Assembly (NCBI GenBank): GCA_038522375.1
Contig: JBCBKE010000069.1
Span: 1 to 15,379 of the forward strand
Direction: 5' to 3'
DNA length: 15,379 nucleotides
From: UBA5336 sp038522375
Lineage (GTDB): Bacteria; Pseudomonadota; Alphaproteobacteria; Caulobacterales; Hyphomonadaceae
Positions 6,658-13,353 of this stretch are shown here, piece after piece. Made by a program: the position numbers and the translations under genes. The first letter of the stretch is position 1, and each line of letters opens with the position of its first letter. Below the pieces are notes generated by a model. That model saw only the letters and a program-made list of their open reading frames with translations. It made no database searches and had not been told where the DNA came from.

Positions 6658-7953
6658 TCAAAAATTTTCCTTAAGCCATTCAACAGTGCGACCCACCACC
6701 TTTCTTGGGCTCAAACCAGCGCGCCCTGCCTGCATCAGCCCCGTCTGCATGACGTCGACGCGCCCGGTCGATCCGTAGGTTAGCAAACCTGCGGCTGTGG
6801 CAAAAGCGGGTGATGCAAGCGTTTCCCCCAAAATCTCAGCATGGATCGGCCGCCCCAGGCGAATCGGTGAGCCCAGCACACGGGCTGCAACCTCCTTGAC
6901 GCCGGGGAGCTGGCTTGCGCCGCCGGTGAGGACAATGCGCTTCGGCATGACTTTGCGCAGGTCAGATCCATTGAGGCGTATCTTCACGAGTTCAAAGGTC
7001 TCCTCCAGCCGCGGGGCAATGATCTGGGCCAGGTCCTGGCGGGGTCGCCGACTGCTGGCCAGCCGGCCATCATCGCCCAGGGAAGGACAATCGACCCGTT
7101 CGGCGAGACCCGAAGCGCGCAGATCGGTGTGTCCGTGTACCGATTTCAACCGTTCCGCTGCGGCAAAGGTTGTTCCAAGGCCCTGGGCCAGGTCGGCCGT
7201 GACCAGGGCACCACCGGCGGGCACGAGATCCAGCCAGGCCGGAGCGCCCTGCATGAAGACCGAAATCGCGGTGACGCCGGCCCCCATGTCGAGGCAGATA
7301 GCGCCGTTCTCCCGTTCATCATCGATCAGGGTGCCAAGACCGCTTGAAATGGCCGATGGGACTGCGCTGTCGACCTGAAGATGCGCCCGGCCAAGGCATT
7401 CAACGAGATTGTGCACGGTGGCGGAGGGGGCCGTCACCACGCACATCAACAGTCCCAGGCGAGTGGCCAGCATACCGACCGGTTCCTGAACGCCTTCGGT
7501 GTCATCGACCCGATAGGAAACCGGCCAGGCGCTGAGGATCTGCCGGCCTTTTTCCTCGGCGCGTGCCAAGGCCGAGGCCTGCAAACGCCGCACGTCGCGC
7601 AAGCTGACATCCCGACCGGCCGTTTCCGTGTGGGCGGTGACCAGACGGGCAGACAGTTTCGGGCCTGAAATACCCAGGCGCACGCGGTCGATCCGGATCC
7701 CCGACTGGCGTTCTGCGTCCTCAACCGCAAGGCGTACGGCGCGCTCCAACCCATCCATGTCGGTGATTACGCCAGCGCGAAACCCGCGCGATTGTTGGCG
7801 GCCCGCCCCGCAAAAACTGATGCCGGCAGTTGACCCATGATTGATTCGCCCAATGAGGCAGGCGATCTTGGACGACCCGATATCAAGGGCAGCCACCACA
7901 TCACCATCGCTAGGAAGGCCGCGGGCACGTTGTTTCTGGGCGAGTGAAGACAT
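6658..7953 (-). CDS. ftsA: Cell division protein FtsA
   Basis: FtsA is the actin-like ATPase that anchors FtsZ filaments to the inner membrane. The 431-residue product shows phosphate loop 1 (AALDIGSSKIACLIG, about 21-35), the FtsA-specific 1C domain (about 85-170), phosphate loop 2 (ICLDMGAGVTAISVF, about 222-236) and the adenosine motif IVLTGGASQLPGV (about 358-370). It ends in an amphipathic helix, VVGRTVEWLKENF, which is the membrane-targeting element. Its start codon overlaps the ftsQ stop by one base (TGATG), indicating translational coupling. The length is usual for the family. Confidence 0.96.
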   Translation of the reverse strand: MSSLAQKQRARGLPSDGDVVAALDIGSSKIACLIGRINHGSTAGISFCGAGRQQSRGFRAGVITDMDGLERAVRLAVEDAERQSGIRIDRVRLGISGPKLSARLVTAHTETAGRDVSLRDVRRLQASALARAEEKGRQILSAWPVSYRVDDTEGVQEPVGMLATRLGLLMCVVTAPSATVHNLVECLGRAHLQVDSAVPSAISSGLGTLIDDERENGAICLDMGAGVTAISVFMQGAPAWLDLVPAGGALVTADLAQGLGTTFAAAERLKSVHGHTDLRASGLAERVDCPSLGDDGRLASSRRPRQDLAQIIAPRLEETFELVKIRLNGSDLRKVMPKRIVLTGGASQLPGVKEVAARVLGSPIRLGRPIHAEILGETLASPAFATAAGLLTYGSTGRVDVMQTGLMQAGRAGLSPRKVVGRTVEWLKENF

Positions 7954-8777
7954 CAGGCCGCTCCCTCGCCGAGGACTGTTTTCGGACGCAGGAAGACCCG
8001 GCGCTCCAATCGGAAGTCGGCCATAGCGAGAGGTCGGTCAACGAGGTTCCGGGATGCATTCAACCGTTCGAAACGGGACAGGGCATCAGCCAGATCGTCA
8101 GCCGCCGGCAGGCGAACGATCAACCCGTTGTCCATCAGCAAATCCCACCGCCGGGACGCCACATGCTTGGCCAACTGGATACGCGGCGTGACTGACGGCG
8201 CCACTTGCAGGGCATCGATCAGCGTCACAACGGCGACATCGGCGCCTGCCCCGCTGACTTTCAGCATTTCGGCATGCGCGTCTGGCCGTGCGCCAGTCAT
8301 GACCCGGCCGCGTGCATCGATCACCTGCCACGCCACGCCGTCATGCCAGAGCGCTGCCGGTTCTGCGGGTTGCGCGGTGATCACCACCTGGTTGGGCCAC
8401 AGACGGTGAACGGTAACATTCATGACCTTGCCCGAGCCCTCGATCCGCGCCTTGATCCGGTGCGGGTCAGCTCGCCACATGTTTTCACCGGGCTCGATCA
8501 TCGCCGCGGCCTTGACGGTGTCTCGCAGTGCGGGTTCGTCATCCAGACCCAGAACCGCAACGGTCTCGACCGCGACACCAGTGGTGCGGGCCATCGTGTC
8601 GAGGGCATTTCCGAAGCTGTTCTCGACCTTCGCCATCGAGCCGCCCATCCAGGCTGCTGCCGAGACAACCAGGGCCAGCATGATCATGAGCGCAAATACA
8701 ACCGACAGGACACTCGTTCCCGGCTCCCGCGGTGCGTAGCCGTCATCACCCTCATCGAAGCCTTTTACCTTTGGCAT
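7953..8777 (-). CDS. ftsQ: Cell division protein FtsQ
   Basis: FtsQ is a single-pass inner-membrane protein that links early and late divisome parts in the periplasm. The 274-residue product has a charged cytoplasmic N-terminus, one membrane segment (about 22-45), a POTRA-like region (about 66-135) and a beta domain to about 250, ending with ERRVFLRPKTVLGEG. I chose ATG 8777 because GAGGA lies 6 bases before it; ATG 8798 would add seven residues. It overlaps the ddl stop by 13 bases and abuts ftsA, consistent with a tightly coupled operon. Sequence conservation of FtsQ is low, so the call rests on position as much as on domain layout. Confidence 0.9.
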   Translation of the reverse strand: MPKVKGFDEGDDGYAPREPGTSVLSVVFALMIMLALVVSAAAWMGGSMAKVENSFGNALDTMARTTGVAVETVAVLGLDDEPALRDTVKAAAMIEPGENMWRADPHRIKARIEGSGKVMNVTVHRLWPNQVVITAQPAEPAALWHDGVAWQVIDARGRVMTGARPDAHAEMLKVSGAGADVAVVTLIDALQVAPSVTPRIQLAKHVASRRWDLLMDNGLIVRLPAADDLADALSRFERLNASRNLVDRPLAMADFRLERRVFLRPKTVLGEGAA

Positions 8778-9673
8778 GACGCATCCTCGATCATCCACGC
8801 GACCAGATCTTCGAATGGAATCCCCACGGCTGCTGCCTGTTCGGGCACCAGGGATGTTGGCGTCATGCCGGGCTGGGTATTGGTTTCCAAGATCACGAGC
8901 CGGTCAGCCTCTTCATCATAGCGAAAATCCGACCGCGTCACGCCCCGACACCCAAGCGCTTCATGGGCCTTCAGACTGATGTCCAAGGCTCTCTCTGTTA
9001 TTGTTTTAGGCAGGTCAGCCGGGAAGATATGACGCGATCCACCGGATGCATACTTGGCGTCAAAGTCGTAAAACTCCCTTAAAGTAGTAATCTCTGTGAC
9101 ACCAAGAGGGCGATTTCCCATCACTCCGACGGTTAATTCGCGGCCGGGGATGAATTCCTCTGCCATCAGGTTGTCGCCATAGGCCCAATCGTCGGCCAGG
9201 ATCTGCCTTGCTGGCCCGTTCGCACCCTCGCGCACGATCACCACGCCAAAGCTGGATCCCTCGGCAATGGGTTTGATGACATAGGGCGGGGTCAGGGGAT
9301 GCGCGCTTGCAGCTTCGTCCCGCGAAACCGGCACATCCTTCGCGACGTCGAACCCGTGCTGGACATAGATCGCCTTGGCGATCCGCTTGTCCATCGCAAC
9401 GGCCGATGATGCCACGCCTGAATGGCTATAGGGGACACCCAGCACTTCAAACAAACCCTGGACACAGCCATCCTCACCCCAGGGACCATGCAGCCCATTC
9501 AAAATGACATCGGGCGCGACCTCTGAAATCTGACCTGCCAGTGCGCGGGTCGCATCGACCTCGACAACATCATATCCTGCGGCCCTGGCGGCGCGGGCCA
9601 TCTGCGTGCCGGAACTTATTGAAACCTCCCGTTCGGAGGACCATCCGCCATACACAACAGCAACACGCTTCAT
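8765..9673 (-). CDS. ddl: D-alanine--D-alanine ligase
   Basis: Ddl joins two D-alanines using ATP in the cytoplasm, making the terminal dipeptide of peptidoglycan precursors. The 302-residue ATP-grasp enzyme shows VVYGGWSSEREVS at the N-terminus, LNGLHGPWGEDGCVQG, AMDKRIAKAI, the ATP-binding KPIAEGSSFGV, EEFIPGRELTVGV and the metal-binding loop ETNTQPGMTPTSLVPEQAA near the C-terminus. I chose ATG 9673 because GAGGAG lies 8 bases upstream; a GTG at 9682 stands too close to that site. It is first in the division operon within this window. In many alphaproteobacteria murC and murB precede ddl, but here a divergent receptor gene lies upstream instead. Confidence 0.95.
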   Translation of the reverse strand: MKRVAVVYGGWSSEREVSISSGTQMARAARAAGYDVVEVDATRALAGQISEVAPDVILNGLHGPWGEDGCVQGLFEVLGVPYSHSGVASSAVAMDKRIAKAIYVQHGFDVAKDVPVSRDEAASAHPLTPPYVIKPIAEGSSFGVVIVREGANGPARQILADDWAYGDNLMAEEFIPGRELTVGVMGNRPLGVTEITTLREFYDFDAKYASGGSRHIFPADLPKTITERALDISLKAHEALGCRGVTRSDFRYDEEADRLVILETNTQPGMTPTSLVPEQAAAVGIPFEDLVAWMIEDASCQR

Positions 9674-9801
9674 CGCCAACACTCCTCGCCCGCTCCCTTA
9701 TGCACACGGGGGAAGTTCATGAAGCGTGAAAGGGGCAGCCGAAGGGCAGCGCGACCGCAAGATTTAACATTTGCGGCGCGGGCGCCCCACCGTGATTTAT
9801 T

Positions 9802-9817
9802 GACCACACTTGTAGTC
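9802..9817. promoter_or_regulatory. BlaI/CopY-like palindrome between ddl and the receptor gene
   Basis: The 16-base element GACCACACTTGTAGTC is an imperfect palindrome of the form GACnACAnnTGTnGTC. Its ACAnnTGT core and flanks resemble the operators of BlaI/MecI/CopY winged-helix repressors. It lies in the 239-base divergent intergenic region, about 96 bases before the receptor ATG and 129 bases from the ddl ATG. A possible -35 TTGACC (9800-9805) overlaps it, but no matching -10 is clear. No BlaI-family regulator is encoded in the window, so the assignment is tentative. Confidence 0.3.
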
Positions 9818-9912
9818 CTAATGGCGAAATATCAGTAATGGATGCTTGCCGCGCCGTCCGACATGGTCTCAGTCGCCTCTGGGGTAGGTTAAAATTGGAT
9901 CAGGAGGAACGC

Positions 9913-11973
9913 ATGGCGCAACGCTGGGCGTATCTGGCTGCTTTGGCTGCAATCGCCGCTTCAGCCGGCCATGGGCAGGCGATCGATGGCGGCGATACCC
10001 TGCAATCGAGCGGCGAGAGCTTTACACCGGCGGACTTTGCCCGCTTCGCTCCGCAGACGGCCCGGGACATGGTCCAACAAGTTCCCGGTTTCTCGCTTCA
10101 GGGAGTGGATCAATCCCGAGGGCTTGGTCAGGCAACCAGCAACGTCCTCATCAATGGCGAACGGCTCAGCGGCAAGTCCAATGACGCCATCGATGCGCTT
10201 GGGCGAATACCGGCCAGCCGGGTCGTTCGCATTGAGCTCGTTGAAGCGGCAACACTTGGCATCCCCGGCCTTTCGGGCCGCGTTGTGAACGTCATCACCA
10301 ACGCGGACGGCGTTTCCGGGGTCTGGGATTGGAATGCCCGTTTTCGCGAACGTCTGGAGCCCCGCTATAATGAGGGCGAGGCGTCGTTGAGCGGCGAAGT
10401 CGGCGATTTTTCCTGGACGGTCGGGCTCGATGTTTTTGGCAACCGGTTCGGCAATGCCGGTCCCGAATTCGTCTTCGACAGTGCTGATACGCTGGTTGAA
10501 ATCCGAGGCGAGGACTTGGAGGGCGCTGTTTCGTTCATCGAGGGGAACGTTGCACTCGGGTGGTCGTCGGCGACGGGCCGGGAAGCCAACTTCAGCGCCA
10601 CCTATGCCGATTTCAACAATGCCCGCCGACAACGCGGCAACCGCGTAAGCGCCGTGGACGGCAGCGGGACCAATCGCGTCTTCCGTGGCGGTGAGGATGA
10701 GTGGAACTCCGAGATCAGCGGCGACTATGCCTTTCCCCTGCTGGGCGGCAGCCTCAAGACCATCGGTTACTTCCGCCATGAAGACAGCCGGTTCAACAAC
10801 CAGACGACCGAAACCAGCCTGGCAACGGGCGAGTCCCTTGGCGGGGTTCGCTTCCTGCAGGATTTCATCGAAAATGAAGCAATTGGCCGTGCTGAATATG
10901 ACTGGTCGACTGGCGAGGGGCGAGACTGGCAGATTGCCTTTGAAAATGCCTATAATCGGCTGGATGCCGGCTCTGATTTTCTGACCCGGGCACCCGATGG
11001 CACGCTGACTCTTCAGGAGCGCTCAACGCCGGTGTTGGTCGATGAGAACCGCTATGATGTGGGCGTGACCCATACCCGGGCGCTGTCACCCAAGCTGGCC
11101 TTACAGGTCTCATTGTCCGGAGAATATTCTGAGCTGACGTCAGAAGTCGGCGCCGACACGCTCGTTCAGGACTTCATCCGGCCAAAGGGCTACGTGTCAG
11201 CGACTTACGAATTCAGAGATGACTTCATCACGACGCTTCGCATCGATCGCGAAGTGGGACAGCTCAACTTCTTCGACTTTGTCGCCAGCCGCGATCTGAA
11301 TGTGGAAAATCAGGAGGGCGGGAACCGGGACATCGTCCCCGACCAGACCTGGCGGTTCGAAGCGGTATTGGACCGGAAGTATGGCGACCTCGGCGCCGCC
11401 ACCTTCACCGTTTTCCATGAAGAGATCGAAGACCTTGTGGATCAGGTACCCCTGCCGGGCGGGGTCACCGGGCCCGGCAATATCGACAGTGCGCGGCGCT
11501 CGGGGATCGAAGCCACGGCAACGCTCAACTTCGACCGGTTCGGACTGGAGGGCGTCCAGTTGGAGTTCGAAGGCCAGGCGCGGTACTCCCGGGTCGATGA
11601 TCCCCTCACCGGTCAGAGCCGTTGGATCAGCGGCGACCAGGTTGCCTTTGTCTTCGCCGAATTGCGGTGGGATATCCCGAATACGCCTTTCGCCATCCTG
11701 ACAGGCTATGAGCAATTCCGTGATGCCCAGATTTATCGGATCGACGAGATTGTGGACTTCAACGACGCGCCCGGCTTTGGCTGGGTCGAAGTCGAACACA
11801 AGGACTTGTTCGGGCTGAATGCCTTCGTTCGCCTCGCTAACCTCTACGACCAGCAGAATACTGAGCGCCGCTTGCTGTTCTCGCCTGACAGGCTGGGCGA
11901 GATCACCGAACGTCGCGCATTCGAACGCGATTTCGGCCATATCTTCCTGTTCGGCTTTTCCGGGAGCTTCTAG
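9913..11973 (+). CDS. TonB-dependent receptor-like outer-membrane protein
   Basis: This is a 686-residue outer-membrane protein. A likely signal peptide covers residues 1-23 (hydrophobic AALAAIAASAG core, cleavage after GQA). A plug domain follows (about 36-140), with ARDMVQQVPGF, VLINGERL, and a segment close to IELVEAATLGIPGLSGRVVNVIT. The remainder is a beta-barrel of alternating strands, ending in FLFGFSGSF with the C-terminal Phe expected for barrel assembly. No convincing TonB box is visible in the mature N-terminus. I chose ATG 9913 because AGGAGG (9902-9907) stands 5 bases upstream and it puts the signal peptide at the N-terminus; ATG 9838 would hide it. Such receptors take up siderophores, vitamins or glycans; the substrate cannot be told here, and no transporter or regulator gene is adjacent. 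A hairpin follows the stop. Confidence 0.88.
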   Translation: MAQRWAYLAALAAIAASAGHGQAIDGGDTLQSSGESFTPADFARFAPQTARDMVQQVPGFSLQGVDQSRGLGQATSNVLINGERLSGKSNDAIDALGRIPASRVVRIELVEAATLGIPGLSGRVVNVITNADGVSGVWDWNARFRERLEPRYNEGEASLSGEVGDFSWTVGLDVFGNRFGNAGPEFVFDSADTLVEIRGEDLEGAVSFIEGNVALGWSSATGREANFSATYADFNNARRQRGNRVSAVDGSGTNRVFRGGEDEWNSEISGDYAFPLLGGSLKTIGYFRHEDSRFNNQTTETSLATGESLGGVRFLQDFIENEAIGRAEYDWSTGEGRDWQIAFENAYNRLDAGSDFLTRAPDGTLTLQERSTPVLVDENRYDVGVTHTRALSPKLALQVSLSGEYSELTSEVGADTLVQDFIRPKGYVSATYEFRDDFITTLRIDREVGQLNFFDFVASRDLNVENQEGGNRDIVPDQTWRFEAVLDRKYGDLGAATFTVFHEEIEDLVDQVPLPGGVTGPGNIDSARRSGIEATATLNFDRFGLEGVQLEFEGQARYSRVDDPLTGQSRWISGDQVAFVFAELRWDIPNTPFAILTGYEQFRDAQIYRIDEIVDFNDAPGFGWVEVEHKDLFGLNAFVRLANLYDQQNTERRLLFSPDRLGEITERRAFERDFGHIFLFGFSGSF

Positions 11974-11974
11974 A

Positions 11975-12006
11975 GCGAAGGTCCCCCACATCACCTTCGT
12001 CTGACT
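11975..12006 (+). terminator. Candidate terminator after the receptor gene
   Basis: CGAAGGT (11976-11982) pairs perfectly with ACCTTCG (11993-11999), with a further G-T pair at the base and a 10-base loop, two bases after the TAG stop. Only a mixed T-containing stretch follows, so it is a moderate Rho-independent candidate. Confidence 0.45.
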
Positions 12007-12022
12007 TCTTGGCCGCACGTTA

Positions 12023-12044
12023 GAGCGCAAGCATCCATGCGCTC
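12023..12044. terminator. Hairpin between convergent genes
   Basis: A perfect 7-bp stem (GAGCGCA 12023-12029 with TGCGCTC 12038-12044) lies in the 81-base gap between the convergent receptor gene and the gene ending at 12055. It could serve transcripts from either side, but no T-run follows on either strand. Confidence 0.35.
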
Positions 12045-12054
12045 CGAACTCGCC

Positions 12055-12960
12055 TCAAAGCGTTGGAGAAGACGGTGTTGCGGACGTCAAAAGGTCTCGG
12101 ACTTCGTCCTGCTTCATGAGTTCGGTCCAGGCGCGCCCCTTCACGTCGTCAGGCAGGCGGCGGAGTTCGGTCAGTGCGGTGACGCCGAGGCTGCACAGGT
12201 CCAGCGCCTTCAGCGCCTCTTCCTGGTTTTGGCCGCCCATCATGGCGCGCACGAATGCCGGTTGTGAAATCACCCCAGCGATCGCTCGCTGGAGTACCAC
12301 CTCATCATTGCGTGTGAACAGACCATGGCGTACCGGGGTCGTTTTTGCCTGGCGAACGACATCCATGAGATCAGCGTTGATCCGCAAGACCGTGGGATAG
12401 AACGCCTCATCAGCTATGTCCTGGCGTGCCGCCCAGCCCATGACGGCGGCTTCGGGCGCGCCAGCAATATCGGCATAGGTTCCCCCGTTGCAGTATTTGG
12501 TGCCGGACGCCTGGGCCTTTTGCATGTCGGCGACCAGACCGTCGATCACGCGGTTCAGGCTTTGGCTGCTGGCGAACTTCAGGATCCCGGCATTGTCGGC
12601 GAGCACTTCCAGCGAGATCGCCTGGACCGCTTCGATCTCCTCGGCTGCCGTCAGGTCGTTCTCGGAGAACGTGCGCTGCAGGTCCATGTAGCGGTTTGGT
12701 GCGACCGCCAGAAGTGACTTGAGAAACCGTTGCTCCTCGGGGTTCGCCATCGCCTCGTTGAGGGCATCAGGATTGCTGAGTTCAGCCAGCACCGGCGCTC
12801 CGATCGCTGCCGATGGCGGAGCGCTGCTCTCGCCTTCGCCACCAAAGATATCGGGGGCCAGCAGGACACCAAAAAAGCACCCGCTCACAACCAGGACGGA
12901 GACAATCGCAAACAGGCCATTATTGTCAGCCATCAAGCGGCTCGATCTGGCGTCATACAT
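12055..12960 (-). CDS. Unrecognised membrane-anchored or lipoprotein, periplasmic
   Basis: I do not recognise this 301-residue protein. It has a short N-terminus with Arg5 and Arg8, then one hydrophobic segment (about 16-35). Inside this segment VVSGC (24-28) fits a lipoprotein signal, but the hydrophobic run continues past Cys28, so a plain membrane anchor is equally likely. A Pro/Ser/Ala-rich stretch (about 43-60) leads to a mostly helical soluble region to the end, probably periplasmic, with only two further cysteines (157 and 256), which could form a disulfide. I chose ATG 12960 because CGGAGG stands 9 bases upstream; ATG 12933 has no clear ribosome site. It converges on the receptor gene and diverges from the giant repeat gene; no operon partner is visible. 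No function is proposed. Confidence 0.75.
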   Translation of the reverse strand: MYDARSSRLMADNNGLFAIVSVLVVSGCFFGVLLAPDIFGGEGESSAPPSAAIGAPVLAELSNPDALNEAMANPEEQRFLKSLLAVAPNRYMDLQRTFSENDLTAAEEIEAVQAISLEVLADNAGILKFASSQSLNRVIDGLVADMQKAQASGTKYCNGGTYADIAGAPEAAVMGWAARQDIADEAFYPTVLRINADLMDVVRQAKTTPVRHGLFTRNDEVVLQRAIAGVISQPAFVRAMMGGQNQEEALKALDLCSLGVTALTELRRLPDDVKGRAWTELMKQDEVRDLLTSATPSSPTL

Positions 12961-13353
12961 TGAAACATGCCTCCGTAGGTCCAGCCGTGAACTTAGGCGT
13001 CAAACCCTGACAAACCGTTAGGTCTGGAGAGCCACAAAATGGGCCGCGGTCCTTGCCGCAGGGGCGGCGCCGAACAGGCAACTGCCCATTTCTGCCAAAG
13101 TCCCGCCGCAATTGAGTGAGGCAGCCGAAGCGGTCGAATCCATTGTCACAGCAATGACATACATCGTGGAAGCGTCTGAATGTGTTGGGAAAATCGTCGG
13201 CCTTTCAAAAAGCTGTTGGCGCGTCAACCGAAACCAGGTGACCGCTTCGCCCACGAATCACGGGTCTTCTGGCTGTACGCACTGTTTGATGTAACTTGAC
13301 CGCTTGGCCTGATTATTGCTCGTTGCGATCGGGTATCAAACGGTGGAGTTATC
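12961..13353. other. Divergent intergenic region, 393 bases
   Basis: This stretch separates the unrecognised minus-strand gene from the giant plus-strand gene and should hold both promoters. Visible items are the ribosome sites at each end (CGGAGG on the minus strand near 12970-12975; GGTGGAG at 13342-13348 on the plus strand). There is also a short dyad, TGTCA/TGACA, around 13143-13158. A minus-strand open frame (13018-13254) has no ribosome site or protein features that would support it as a gene. I see no RNA gene or repeat. Confidence 0.5.

Noticed and set aside
11197..12030. Long minus-strand open frame opposite the receptor gene
   Set aside because: It is antisense to a clear barrel-coding region and shows no ribosome site or domain.
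13018..13254. Small minus-strand open frame in the 393-base intergenic region
   Set aside because: There is no clear ribosome site, and the translation lacks signal peptide, membrane segment or any familiar motif.
13286..13315. Possible promoter for the giant gene: TTGATG, 18 bases, TGATTA
   Set aside because: Both hexamers are weak matches and several other alignments are equally possible, so I do not list it as a feature.
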